Below, in pieces: positions 37,601-47,384 of a DNA stretch of 64,000 nucleotides. The notes under the pieces were generated by a model that worked only from the letters and a program-made list of their open reading frames with translations, was not told where the DNA came from and searched no databases. Position 1 is the stretch's first letter, and each line of letters begins with the position of its first letter. Source of the DNA: Eretmocerus hayati (Eukaryota; Arthropoda; Insecta; Hymenoptera; Aphelinidae); the NCBI GenBank assembly GCA_029851415.1, contig CM056744.1, forward strand, positions 88,771,907 to 88,835,906, read 5' to 3'. A program made the translations under genes and the position numbers.

Positions 37601-37939
37601 GGGGAATGGCTTTTGAGTTCTTTCTACAAAATAGTTTCGTCAATGGTTATTGTTGAGATTTGAAGTGTGATGACCACCGAACTGGCAATGTGCGAGAAGT
37701 GTACAGAAAACCCCATGTATAAAATGGTGAATTTTTTTTTTGCTCAATTCATCAGAATCAGATTATAGGTGACTGTAGCCATTGACCAGTTTAAAGAAGA
37801 TCGAGTAAGAATCTCAGAGTTTCTTGGGTGAATTTTTGTGTACACTCACCACGTGCTCGTCATGGTGGATCTTGTCCTCGATTCTCGGTGTAAGCGTTCG
37901 AATCTGTTGGCTCCTCTCGCTCTCGCGCAACTTCCGCAT
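25344..37939 (-). CDS. JAKMIP-like coiled-coil protein, C-terminal six exons (5' end not seen)
   Basis: Exons 37850-37939, 34687-34806, 32651-33076, 31401-31619, 27059-28063 and 25344-25622 join with GT/AG ends and phase 0 throughout, giving 712 residues to the stop. Order of parts: basic helix; a helix with LEQQEVIEVL; a basic helix, acidic patch and Ser/Met/Cys linker with SSDSALGSAPSSLS; a long helix; a block LREQNELLEFRVLELEE; a Thr/Ser-rich stretch; then 200 residues of coiled coil with CGSCGEKW; a CGCCG cluster; and a Gln-rich, basic tail. The LEQQ-VI-L and QNELLEFR-LELEE blocks and their order recall vertebrate Janus kinase and microtubule-interacting proteins, which bind microtubules and JAK kinases through coiled coils. 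The later coiled coil and Cys clusters do not match what I know of vertebrate members. Other long coiled-coil families are the alternative. Confidence 0.7.
25623..27058 (-). other. Intron of JAKMIP-like gene
   Basis: AT-rich, starting at donor GAT|GTAAGT and ending AATCAG. No repeat or other gene recognised. Confidence 0.5.
27059..28063 (-). CDS. Large coiled-coil exon of JAKMIP-like gene
   Basis: Acceptor CTGATTTTACAG and donor GAT|GTAAGT, 335 codons, phase 0 at both ends. An N-terminal Ser/Thr-rich linker is followed by about 200 residues of heptad-rich helix (RLQHLEERLRNLETERKEAK; ENYRLSERAYWLEAQL), a CGSCGEKW motif, more coiled coil and a SGCGCCG cluster. The open frame continues past the donor into a hydrophobic stretch, but the consensus donor and the matching phase of the next exon argue that this is intron. 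Confidence 0.75.
29823..30138. mobile_element. MITE-like inverted repeat
   Basis: Outer parts GAGCTAGGAAAAACCCTAG and CTAGAGTTTTTCTAGCT face each other, and further in GGGGTATTTTTGCCCTGGAC mirrors GTCCAGGACGAAAATATACC. About 316 bp with an AT-rich centre. A 15-base C-run (30091-30105) is present only in the right arm. Confidence 0.65.
30140..30715 (-). CDS. Open frame of 191 codons inside intron, unrecognised
   Basis: Unusually long stop-free frame for AT-rich DNA. The first codon of the frame is TTG, and the first ATG is about codon 40, giving roughly 152 aa. Composition is mixed with aromatic and Cys residues and no recognised motif, signal peptide or repeat. A TATATATA tract lies just upstream at about 30745-30752 on this strand. 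It may be a relic of a captured coding sequence, a nested gene on the same strand, or chance. Confidence 0.25.
   Translation of the reverse strand: MLKQISYDPEYTHVTVIYLLTCREISCEFAYRFVPFRPTMISKVNENSGRPHSQLYCNFALSKKEDFYCICTAEFPISMESISTESPLIKHVEIDRKITQAHEAKFSDQNRWTPFLAYLKLLKYKFELRTAPFPGSFRVMVVIYGLQKLPGYEYLHCRGKLRPFTAKMRMESFSIIKIYEEYMFNESFCAC
31401..31619 (-). CDS. JAKMIP-like exon with QNELLEFR block
   Basis: Acceptor AATTGCAG and donor AAG|GTAAGA, 73 codons, phase 0. A helical region with RDAEEREASLVSELSELREQ leads into the NELLEFRVLELEE block, then a Pro/Ser-rich tail. Confidence 0.75.
31620..32650 (-). other. Intron of JAKMIP-like gene
   Basis: AT-rich with a short purine-rich stretch near 31965-31980. 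No repeat element or gene recognised. Confidence 0.45.
32651..33076 (-). CDS. JAKMIP-like exon with acidic/Ser linker
   Basis: Acceptor AATTCTCAG and donor GAG|GTAAGC, 142 codons, phase 0. A basic helix (KKRRKEEFYKQW), an acidic patch (EAEEIDDDD), a Met/Gln/Ser linker, then a coiled coil LLLEIDELQTRLLEEQRELS. Confidence 0.75.
33077..34686 (-). other. Intron of JAKMIP-like gene
   Basis: AT-rich intron carrying the palindromic MITE at 33775-34112. Nothing else recognised. Confidence 0.45.
33775..34112. mobile_element. Palindromic MITE, CATGGGCCT family
   Basis: Left arm (CCAACCTTGCAGGTCCTGGA, GGTGAGAAATGAAGG, GAGATACAGCT) is repeated in reverse order and complement on the right. Arms of about 140 bp surround a centre with TTGAACATGGGCCTAAATGGG. 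The centre recurs at 47570-47605, showing a family. Confidence 0.75.
34687..34806 (-). CDS. JAKMIP-like exon with LEQQEVIEVL helix
   Basis: Acceptor TTTTACAG and donor AAG|GTAAAT, 40 codons, phase 0. Acidic start (CSDEESSATELERLKEL) then ALEQQEVIEVLRQAVK, which aligns by eye with the LEQQ-VI-L helix of vertebrate JAKMIP. Confidence 0.75.
36558..36666. repeat. pogo-like MITE fragment
   Basis: TTCGGTATTCGCAGAG and AAATCCGCGAACACTAAAGC followed by GCCTGTA resemble the element at 15283-15463. Diverged, ends approximate. Confidence 0.45.
36673..36800. mobile_element. Foldback family copy (GATACAAGGGCGC ends)
   Basis: Left TATTATGATACAAGGGCGCA mirrors right GCGCCCGAGTATCATACAA. The centre has GCAGGCGAGGGTC. 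One of three clear copies in the window. TTTGCGCA repeats adjoin on the right (36837-36865). Confidence 0.6.
37478..37592. repeat. pogo-like MITE fragment
   Basis: AAATCCGCGAATACGGAGGTTTGCCTG at the right end is the reverse complement of a CAGGCAAACCTCCGTATTCG terminus, like the element at 15283. The left end is degraded. Confidence 0.45.
37850..37939 (-). CDS. Most 5' exon seen of JAKMIP-like gene
   Basis: Acceptor CTCCTGTTGCAG and donor GTG|GTGAGT, 30 codons, phase 0, beginning with ATG (MRKLRESERSQQIRTLTPRI). The Met directly after the acceptor could be the start or an internal residue. In vertebrate relatives several hundred residues precede this point, so upstream exons are expected but were not found. 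Confidence 0.65.
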
Positions 37940-38436
37940 CTGCAACAGGAGAAATAACGCAACCAGGTTACATTTCAAATACCTAAATGTACAAAATCTT
38001 ACTGCATCAAAGAAGCTCGTGAGTTTAATGCGTAATTCGTTCAACACACGCTCGGGGCATTCAACGTTTGCATAATTTAACTAGTCGGACTAATTATTTC
38101 TAATTGTACGTAGGTCCTCAACCACGTTCTTATGTGTGTAATCCAGTGATGAACGCGTTCGTGAGATAGATGTACACATGATGATGTGCTCGTTGCGTAT
38201 CATCATAGAGGGTAGAAGTTAGTTTTTAGCCTGCAGGCAAAATGCTTGCTCTTTAGAACGGAACTTTGTTGGTGAGCTTGAGGGATTTTTTTCAGGGTTC
38301 GATAGTTGTGCGAGGTATTTTGAACCATGCAGGAGATTTCAAAAATTGTTTCGAATCGAGGATAGATTTATAGGTCCTCAGAAATTTTTTTTTTTTTTCT
38401 TGCAAATGATGCATATGCGCAATTGAATCTTCTTGC
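37940..38436. other. No feature seen
   Basis: AT-rich sequence upstream of the first identified exon of the JAKMIP-like gene, probably intron. Nothing recognised. Confidence 0.35.
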
Positions 38437-38710
38437 AAGGTAAGTACGTGGGGCGAACTTTCCCACTGATTTTGTTTCCCAATGACAACTTTTTGTCCCA
38501 TCTTATTATTCTCCAATCCTTTTGAAGTTTGTTTTAAGACCTGAAAATTAAACCAAAGTACGTGGCAACTCGATTATTTGGAGCCGGGGTTGATGACAGA
38601 GTTGAGAAAATTGATTTTTATCGATATTTCATGAGAGTGTGCCAAATTACCCCCACATAAATGAGAGATTTATATGAGATTACAATTCATAAACTGGGGA
38701 TACCTCCACT
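38437..38710. repeat. Partial copy of GGTAAGT...CCCCCAC element family
   Basis: Shares blocks and their order with 49518-50315: AAGGTAAGTACGTGGGGC, TGTTTTAAGACCT, GTGTGCCAAATTACCCCCAC and ATGAGATTA. Shorter and diverged. Confidence 0.5.
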
Positions 38711-38730
38711 TCTAGATATCCAGTAGTACA

Positions 38731-38831
38731 TTCCGATACACGGGTGTAAAAACTGTTTTTGGCGCCCGAGTGATCGGAGGTCGGAATCACTACGAAAATG
38801 CGAAAAATAAGTTTTGCTCCCGTGTATCGAA
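38731..38831. mobile_element. Foldback family copy (GATACACGGG ends)
   Basis: TTCCGATACACGGGTGTAAAA on the left mirrors TTGCTCCCGTGTATCGAAC on the right, about 100 bp, with a centre GATCGGAGGTCGGAATC. Confidence 0.6.
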
Positions 38832-38911
38832 CTGTGTTTCTTGACAAAAGACGAGGGGAAGTAGAAAATCAGTGCGAAGAAGATGCTATCTCGCACAGTG
38901 TGTCAAAATAG

Positions 38912-39154
38912 TATATTAAGCAACAAGGGCGCCAACAGATATTTGCGCACGAGTCACCGCAACGAGTGTGCAAACGCCTCATTTACGCACAGTTTCATCG
39001 TTTACGCAGTGTGCAAATGGCTCATTTGCGCACGCAGTGCGCAAATCAGCCATTTGCGCACTGCGTGAACGACGAAACTGTGCGCAAATGGAACGTTTGC
39101 ACACGAGTTGCGGGGACGAGTGCGCAAATGTCGGCGCCCGAGTTGCTTACGATA
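38912..39154. mobile_element. Foldback family copy (AGCAACAAGGGCGCC ends) with TGCGCAAA repeats
   Basis: Left TATTAAGCAACAAGGGCGCC mirrors right GGCGCCCGAGTTGCTTA. The inside is a palindromic series of TTTGCGCACTGCG/CAGTGCGCAAA units in both orientations. Confidence 0.65.
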
Positions 39155-39455
39155 TTTTTTGTTATTTCTGTGAGCAAAAATGTAACCCGCCTCGTAAAAC
39201 ACATCAAAAAATTAGGGGATGCTGTGAGACTTGGGCGTCGTCTCGAGAGTTGACGGACTTTGTTCCTTTTTCGCCTTGGTGTGTACGAATTTTCCGAGTC
39301 CTTTGTCCTCCTTTAACAAATTATGAATCATTTTCATTTAAACTACTTGGGATCCATGGCGACTTTCTGAAAAATTTTGCCAGTAGCGAGGAGTGACCGA
39401 AGCATCACCTACAACGAATGATCAATGCATCTCAAGCATTCAGAGGAACATGGCA

Positions 39456-39535
39456 TGACGGGGTCACAGGAGGGCGGAGGAGGGGGTCCAGGGGCGGAGC
39501 CCCGGCGAGGGTCCAGGGGGCGGAGCCCCCCGACT
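39456..39535. repeat. GC-rich GGGTCCAGGGGGCGGAGCCCC repeat
   Basis: Two to three copies of a unit of about 23 bp (GGTCCAGGGGCGGAGCCCCG then GGGTCCAGGGGGCGGAGCC). Much higher GC than its surroundings. Confidence 0.65.
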
Positions 39536-39714
39536 GGGAAAAAATTCTGAGAAATGTATCAGAAAAAACTCTATTGCCCATATAGTATGGTACCACGTTG
39601 CTCAAAACTGCCTCTGGTGCTCGAAAGATCGAAGTTAGATATTCTTCACAATTAAGTATGATGATGATAGATGGATAGATGATGGTATAGAGTGATCAGA
39701 AAACAACTCAAGTC

Positions 39715-39960
39715 CAGTGCGCAAACGAAATTTGCACAGTGCGCAAACGAAATTTGCACAGTGCGCAAATGCCTCATTAGCACACTGTTCTTCGTTTACG
39801 CAGTGCGCAAACGAGTATTTGCGCACTGATGCCTCATTTGCGCACTGCGTGAAAAAATATTTGCACACAGTTGTGTCGGAATAATGTGCAAATTCGCTAT
39901 TTGCACACGCACACTTGCGTCTAAATGGCCATTTTTGCGCACAGAATAACAAAAAACCTA
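39715..39960. repeat. TGCGCAAA / TTTGCGCA repeat cluster
   Basis: At least ten GTGCGCAAA or TTTGCGCAC motifs in both orientations at 15-35-bp spacing, related to the interior of 38912-39154. Short hairpins are predicted throughout. Confidence 0.6.
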
Positions 39961-41046
39961 TTTTTACACCCTATGTACTATTGTGTCTTATCATTTTCTG
40001 CAGTAATCGTTTTGTAGTACAGAAACTGTCTTCGATTGCAATGCTTTGGAACGCCGATGAAATAATTGAGGTTAAGTACAGCCTATTCAAATACGCAAAT
40101 TACTCTACCATTCCCTCTCTCGCCTCAATGGATCATAACTGTAAGATATACACTCCATGTAAACATGAAACGGCAGTTCATCGACAGGTGAGCTCACACC
40201 AAGTGCGACTAATTAGCTTGTTTCCATCATATCATGAATTTCTATCGTGTGTATCCCTTCCAGAACTTCACGATCTCCCTAATCGGGTGCAATATGTTAT
40301 TGAACCTTGGGTCACTAGAGTTTCGCAATCGGTTGAAGATTCATCAAAAACTATTCGAGCGGGCGGGTGGAGATATAAAGATTCACGTTGACCCTTCAAT
40401 TTTGAAGAACCGAATTTTTGTGTCATCGATTTGTTCGAGAGATGCGAGGATATGTGAAATCACGATTGCTCGCCATCCGACAAGGAATATTAGGTAAAAA
40501 TCTAAGGCATTCGAAAATAATAGACTAAAGGATTAACAAGAAAATTATGAACTGTAGCAGATGAGGCGCGATTTCTAGAGGACAAAAGGAAAAAATAAAA
40601 AGGAATATGAAGGTCACTTTATCACAAACGTATTATGTATAGAGCCATAACTCCGAGACTAACTCAAACATACTTCACTGAGTAAATACTCATAGCATAA
40701 TCACGTTCATCAGTTACGTCAAATTCACATTGTTTTATCAATTTTGACCTAAGGTTGTCCCTATAGCCCTGCTATTTACATGGAATAATTTTTGATGAGC
40801 TAAGTATGCAAACGATGTCGTACCTAAATATAGTCTGCTCAAATTCGAATAAGAGTGATATACATTCAGAGTGTTATGAATCGTTGACCCCCGAATAGAC
40901 TGTAGCGATTTGTATATAACACGATGAAAGGTGAACGAATCGAAGAATAATGTATAGATCGCTTGATTGGAATCACGTATTGTCAATGTCTTTTTATCAT
41001 CGATGATCAAGAGTCGATGAAAATCCAAGTATCGCACGAAAAATAA
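39961..41046. other. No gene seen
   Basis: AT-rich. A plus-strand frame at 39915-40391 begins inside the TGCGCAAA cluster with a non-ATG codon and shows no domain. Nothing else recognised. Confidence 0.35.
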
Positions 41047-41064
41047 CCCTGGTGGAAAAAACAG

Positions 41065-41215
41065 CGTAGTACTGCAGTAGTCTACTGTCTGGCTGATCGT
41101 ACTACTGTAGTAGCTTACTGTCGTACTACTGCAGTAGCCTACTGCAGTAGTACGACCGTAGTCTACTACAGTACTACTGAGCGTACTACTGTCGTACTAC
41201 TGGATAATAGTACTG
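41065..41215. repeat. AGTACTGCAGTAG subterminal repeats, left
   Basis: Repeated palindromic units CAGTAGTACGAC, GTACTACTG and CTGCAGTAG at about 12-bp spacing. The mirrored array is at 42832-42980. Confidence 0.7.
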
Positions 41216-41691
41216 AGCTGGATTTTGCTGCTATGTTTACTTTCTACCCTTGAAATGATAGAGGCAAGGAGAAAAAATTATAAAAGGGTGAGATCTCTAG
41301 ATGAGTTTAGGCTCACTCATGAGGAGCACCTTCGTAAAAGACTTGTGCGCTACTTTTTCAAAATGCTTCAAACCCATAACATAACATAACCTACACACGC
41401 CACGCGCGCGCCCGCTCTCCCCGCAAACTCACACAGCAGAAGACAAGAGTCGAACTGTCGCGTCCGTAAGTACTCATCGTTATGTTTTGATGAGTCGAAG
41501 CAACAATTTAACCGTCTTATGTTGATACATTCTGTCGGATTCTGCCATTTGAGTATCAACGATAGGCCATGGATAACAAAGCCGGTTGTTATTCATGCCG
41601 ATAAACAACAAAAATGAAGCCCAGATCACGAGCCCCTTATGGGGGCTTGACGCTTATAAGTAACATTTGAGCTTATAATGTGATAGTGAGA

Positions 41692-41765
41692 ATTAGCGCA
41701 AGTGGCAGCGGGTCCGCCTCGCACGCGAGAGGCTCAGGATCGCTTCCCGGAAACTGATATTTTTT
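41692..41765 (+). ncRNA. tRNA-like Pol III module, left arm
   Basis: TTAGCGCAAGTGG fits the A box at all but one position, GGATCGCTTCC resembles the B box (two differences), and a 5-bp stem TCCGC/GCGAG-type with loop CTCGCAC sits where the anticodon arm belongs. An acceptor stem is not evident, so this is a tRNA-derived relic or SINE-like head rather than a tRNA gene. A T-run directly follows (41759-41767), a possible Pol III stop. Confidence 0.5.
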
Positions 41766-42279
41766 TTCTTTTTTTCCTGATTCTATTTTTGTTTTGCTTT
41801 ACGCAGACTTGCACTTTTTTCCTCGGTATCGAATATGTATTCAATCCTAATTTTATTCATTTATATATGCAATTCAAATTTTGACATTCAAGTTTTGAGA
41901 TAAATATGGGCACCGCTACAGCATATTTCTCAATCCAATAAAAAATTAACGGGCTATTTTTACATCTTCAAATATTATATTTAAATTAATTAACTAATTA
42001 CTTCCTACTTTTGAATAATATTTCATAAATGCAGATTGGATTTATTCAATCCAAATGAATAAAAAATAATGTAACTCATCAATTCATGACTGAATTAGAA
42101 AATATGCTGTAGCGGTTATATTTTGAAAATTCAATCATAGATTATCAAAACTTGAATGTCAAAATTTGAATTGCATATATAAATGAATAAAATTAGGATT
42201 GAATACATATTCGATACCGAGGAAAAAAGTGCAAGTCTGCGTAAAGCAAAACAAAAACAGAATCGGGGAAAAAAGAAAA

Positions 42280-42352
42280 AAAATATTCGTTTCCGGGAAG
42301 CGATCCCGAGCCTCCCGCGTGCGAGGCGGACCCGTTGCCACTTGCGCTAATT
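42280..42352 (-). ncRNA. tRNA-like Pol III module, right arm
   Basis: Mirror copy of 41692-41765, facing inward. It keeps the structure better: anticodon-like stem TCCGC/GCGGG with loop CTCGCAC (U33 kept, CGC at the anticodon position) and T-arm CGGG-ATCGCTT-CCCG. A T-rich run follows on this strand. Confidence 0.5.
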
Positions 42353-42831
42353 CTCACTATCACATTATAAGCTCAAATGTTACTTATAAGCGTCAAGCCC
42401 CCATAAGGGGCTCGTGATCTGAGCCTCATTTTTGTTGTTTATCGGCATGAATAACAACCGGCTTTGTTATCCATATAGCCTATCGTTGATACTCAAATGG
42501 CAGAATCCGACAGAATGTATCAACATAAGACGGTTAAATTGTTGCTTCGACTCATCAAAACATAACGATGAGTACTTACGGACGCGACAGTTCGACTCTT
42601 GTCTTCTGCTGTGTGAGTTTGCGGGGAGAGCGGGCGCGCGCGTGGCGTGTGTAGGTTATGTTATGTTATGGGTTTGAAGCATTTTGAAAAAGTAGCGCAC
42701 AAGTCTTTTACGAAGGTGCTCCTCATGAGTGAGCCTAAACTCATCTAGAGATCTCACCCTTTTATAATTTTTTCTCCTTGCCTCTATCATTTCAAGGGTA
42801 GAAAGTAAACATAGCAGCAAAATCCAGCTCA

Positions 42832-42980
42832 GTACTATTATCCAGTAGTACGACAGTAGTACGCTCAGTAGTACTGTAGTAGACTACGGTCGTACTACTG
42901 CAGTAGGCTACTGCAGTAGTACGACAGTAAGCTACTACAGTAGTACGATCAGCCAGACAGTAGACTACTGCAGTACTACG
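42832..42980. repeat. AGTACTGCAGTAG subterminal repeats, right
   Basis: Mirror image of the array at 41065-41215. Confidence 0.7.
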
Positions 42981-42998
42981 CTGTTTTTTCCACCAGGG

Positions 42999-44369
42999 AA
43001 AACCCGTGGGCTTACTGTGGTCTCGTATTTGTTTTTTTCTTTTTTTTTTTATTCACAATCCGATCATCAGATAATTAGAAAATAATGAATTCAAATAAAA
43101 ATAACGTTTTCGAACAGATATCAGAGCATTAAAGATATCTCTCTATAACTTGAACCGAAATTTCAAAGACCAAAGTGCGCCCAAAAACTGAGAAAAAACT
43201 TTCTACGTATTTTATCTTTATTAGTGTCTTATCACTCCAAACCACTATCTTCTTTTCCGATACAATTCTCGGAACAACTAGATTTCACTTCCCATCGATT
43301 TTTACGCAACCGACAGACTCGAGATAAAAAAAGTGTAGCTCAGGCATCAGACCCTCAAAACGATAATTTGATTCGGTCTGGTGTCCCATTAGGTTTGCCT
43401 TTAACTCTTTCTGAGCGACCAATTACGATTTTTAGCGTTCACCAGCTCGTAAAACCCTTTTGGCGAGTTACTTTCTCTCGATGAACTTTTTCTTTTTGCT
43501 GATGTTACGTCTGACCGTTGCCTTCTGACTTTTTTACTTTGTTCGTGAACATACATTTATGTAGGTGCATGCGGTTATTTGAAAGAAAAAAAAAATTACC
43601 ACTTTTGCTCAGTTTGTAATAGTACGCCTGCAGGGGTCGACTGTCTTTTGAAAAGATTGAGGTATACTTCATTGAAGAAGAATGTATTTACTTCAATTGG
43701 TTTTGAAAATGTACAGATGAAGACAAATGAAGTCTGTCGTTCTCAGCGATTGCGTTTACGTAACTGTGTTTCATGGAAAAATCAGACTTTCTCAAATTAT
43801 TCAGAGACAACAATTTTGCGACCTTTTGGCTGAGTCACTTTTATTTACCTATTCTTACACACTTTTTGTTGTTTATTCGAATTCTGTAAGTTTAAAAACA
43901 TTGGTGTTATTGTATTGTGTCTGGGTATGATACTTCGAAGAGTAAATTTGGAAGACACGTCATAGGAATTCATAACTTCTTATGTGAACAGAGTGTCGAG
44001 ATAAGATTTTATAATTCACGTCGCATTCCAGAGTATAATTTGTTCAAATTGAGGTTCGCTCGATTGTATTCTTGCCATATACTTATTTGGAGATTCGTAG
44101 ATACACGATGTAAGTGAATTTAGCTTGAAGAATGAATTCGATGAATAACTATAAACCGAAACAGATCGATAATTTTTGATAAAACTATGTAACATATGCA
44201 CATTGTGCTTGCTTTAGAGAAATTTTCATTATATTCATTGCAAAAGCATCAAAATTTGATCTTTACAGAGTCGAGAATGATTATTTTCGGTTAGAACCGG
44301 AGAATCAGAGTCGATGGTGTAATGATATCAACCGGTAACAAGAAACACGCTTGTCCGCATAAGTACCTT
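42999..44369. other. No gene seen
   Basis: AT-rich. Short plus-strand frames at 43224-44117 have no recognisable motif or splice-supported structure. Confidence 0.35.
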
Positions 44370-44959
44370 TTAACCCTTAGTTACCCAGGTGGAAATTAGG
44401 TACACTCCAATCCATGTAATAGCCAGATGGCACATCCTACGAAGAATACTATATTCCCTCAATTTTCTTGTGGAAAATGGCATATAAAAATTACTTTCGG
44501 GTAATTTAACCATTCAAGAATCAGTACGATTTCTTCCTCGCTGATTTGAAGCACACACCTTTTCTCTAAAAATTCCAGAAAATGTCAATTTTTGGTCATG
44601 TTTGTAGGTAGTAGGCTGATATGTTTTTTTAAAAATCTTGAAAAAACTATATCAGTTTCTCTCCAAACACTTTGAAAACTATTTCTATGTTTCGAACAGA
44701 CTTCAAATAAGCTATAGGCACCCGATTTGGAATAATGACGGTGAAAATGAGCTCTTAGAGTTTTGTCGATGATGTATTTTCAGTACAATATTTGTTGATA
44801 TTAGTTTTTTGCGATCCTCCAGGTTAGGTTCATTTGAAAGATAATGCTCGAATATGAAATTACACCTAGGTTCTAGACACTTTGAGGAAGAGTCAAAGTT
44901 TTAGATTGTTGAAATTTCATGTGTGCCAAATGGCTACCACCTGGGTAATTAAAGGTTAA
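44370..44959. mobile_element. piggyBac-like MITE with TTAA ends, 590 bp
   Basis: Left end TTAACCCTTAGTTACCCAGG and right end CCTGGGTAATTAAAGGTTAA are imperfect inverted copies, bounded by TTAA on both sides. The interior is AT-rich without a coding frame. Confidence 0.7.
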
Positions 44960-47380
44960 AAAATCTATGTAATGAGGGCTGGATTGGAAGACATTGCCGG
45001 AGTCAGGCTTTCTGAATCCTCACCATTGAAAAATGACTCATTCATTTGGTAAGCTTATTGATATGAATTTTTCCAAAAATGCCTTCCAGACCAACATAAG
45101 CAACCTTTTCATAACTTCCTGTTTGATGTCATTCAGCGAGAGTCGGTCCTTGATTATTATTCACTGTCGTGGAATATAAAGTAAGGAAATCAACATTAAT
45201 AATTTATCATCAGTGAAAACCAAATCCCCTAGATAAATCACAGTGAAGATGAGCAGTAATCCGCAAAACTAGATTTTAGGAGGAAAAAGTACACAGTGGT
45301 GAGAGAGTTTCCTGGGGTATGATGAAAGACGGCTTATGGCTTACAGTTAGAAATAAGTACTGAATACGAGTGCATCTCAGGTCAAACTTTCATTCGCTTC
45401 AAGTAAACGCCGCATTTGGTTACGGAATATTACTAAAATGAAATTGACTTTCGCCCAGAATCCGACATGGAACGCACAAGCAATTTGGTGCTCCAAGTCG
45501 AATAGGATTACCTTTAGATTTGTGGAGTGAAATTTTCAGAGACATGAGAAAACTAATCCTGATATAATGATGTGTAGGATGAAACGAGGTTCTTGAGTTC
45601 AGAGTAAAGTGTTGTTGAAGCATCAGTCGAAAAAACATAGGAGTGATAAAAATTGCCTTTATTTCGTGTATCGAATACATCGAGAGTAGTTGACATGATA
45701 CAATGATGAATTGTGGTCGTCTCGAATGAGGAAAGTGATTCAAACGACGAACATCGTCAGAATATAATTCAGATATTATAATAAAAAAACGGCTCATCTT
45801 TTGCTTTTGAATTCTTGAAAATGAGACTACTCCATTTGAATTCTATTGAGATTGGTATTCACACGATACGTACAGAATTTTATAGTTTTTTGACCAAACA
45901 TTAGAATTCATAAGGATTCTTCTGTTTTTCGAGTGACCTGATCAAATATTAACATATTTGGCTTTGAATTCACGCACAAAAGTATTAGCCGATGACTCGC
46001 CTACATATTTTTTAAATCATCCAATGATACGTGAATTCTTCTGAGTGCACATTTTGATCAACTTTCTTCTATTTCAAAGTGAAATGACACGATGCAAAAG
46101 AGATGGTCCGAATCAGCGCCAAAAGAAATTTAACAATAGATACCTATGATTTCTTTTTCAGCTTGCCTATTGGCCAAACAGAAACATGCTGTAAGGTTCA
46201 TCGAAATTCACAAATTTTACGCAAAATAATTTTAGATAATGATTGCCTCCTTCAAACCCCGTAGACTTGACATATATCACACTATTTATAATGAATGGTA
46301 TATACGTGGTATTTCAAGTTGGTTTACAAGCGTGACCTTCTCACGCTTTTGAATCTCGGTTGTCGCTCGCTCGACCTCGCGAAAATCGGCACACACGCAT
46401 ATAAGTGGGCCTCAATTTCCCTTTACAATAGACCCATCGTCTGTATAATACGTCGTCACTAATCACGCACTCTTCCGCATACATTTCGTCTTTGGAATGG
46501 CACGCGATAATCTTTGTGACAAGGACGATGTTTTAGCAAGTATATGGGTGATTTCACCTAAAGTTGGGTTCACTGAGCCCAAAATCTTCAGTAATTAAGG
46601 TCAAAAAATTATTTTTGCCCAAGACGAGTTTCGGTGTCTCATAGCTTTCCACTTGTTTTGAGCACAAAAATGAATTATCTAGAGCTCGATCTAGAGCTAC
46701 GTATCTCAAAAGTGAAGCCACACGAAGATATGCCAAGTTTAAGGGGTTGCGGAGAGGTTGAATTGACATTTCGCCTCAAAAAATATTCCCACAACTAATT
46801 GAAGACTCTTTCTCGCATGAATTTGCTCTAAACCAAATACTTCAAGAAAATGTATTTCACAAAACGATATCGTGTGCCAGGGAGGAGCACAACGTGCAAT
46901 GGGGACGGAATTGACCGAAAATAATGTTGCAAGCCATTTTGAAAACACGTTCATGTGGTGCGCTTGGATGAGGATTCCAATTTCCGGCTAGTGCCGCGAA
47001 TGCATAAAAGTAGGTGTATTCGAGTATCTAAATGCCAATCCCATCTGCAAAATCGTCTCCAAAAGGTAGGAATAGCCATGCTCGAGCTGAGGGTTTAATT
47101 TCGACTTGCAAAGTGTTGGATTATGTTTTTTGAAGCCTTTTGATTTTAAGTGCACATACATATAACATAGATAGCTACACACTGGGGTTTTTGACTCTGC
47201 ATATGCATTGCAGTGAGTTCAAGAGTCGGAGTTCGGTTGGCTATCTGTAAAAAGAAATTCTTAAAATCAGAATCATCGTCTGAAAATTAACATTACAATG
47301 TTAGGGGGTTTTTTGTGATTCAGTAAGATTTTTTCCTGACTGTAAGACATGAGACGAAATTGACAGTGTCACGCCGTCTA
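44960..47380. other. No gene seen
   Basis: 2.4 kb of AT-rich sequence. Frames at 45420-45797 (125 codons) and 46554-46954 lack recognisable features. A slightly GC-richer patch at 46325-46400 has no assigned role. Confidence 0.35.
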
Positions 47381-47384
47381 CTCC

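Larger units (their letters stand above)
34807..37849 (-). other. Intron of JAKMIP-like gene
   Basis: 3 kb, AT-rich. Contains two pogo-like fragments (about 36558-36666 and 37478-37592) and one copy of the GGGCGC-ended foldback family (36673-36800). Confidence 0.45.
41047..42998. mobile_element. 1.95-kb palindromic element with tRNA-like modules
   Basis: Ends CCCTGGTGGAAAAAACAGCG and CGCTGTTTTTTCCACCAGGG are exact inverted copies. The arms (about 41047-41940 and 42090-42998) match over about 890 bp with few differences, around an AT-rich loop of about 150 bp. The first 165 bp of each arm are GTACTACTGCAGTAG-type repeats. Each arm carries a tRNA-like sequence followed by a T-run. The 60-86-codon frames inside are mirror images and not genes. 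No target duplication could be confirmed. Confidence 0.85.

Noticed and set aside
39915..40391. Plus-strand frame of 158 codons
   Set aside because: Begins with TTG inside the TGCGCAAA cluster and has no recognised feature or splice sites.
41368..42677. Repeated 60-81-codon frames at both ends of the palindrome
   Set aside because: Mirror images of each other and overlapping the tRNA-like module. A by-product of the inverted repeat.
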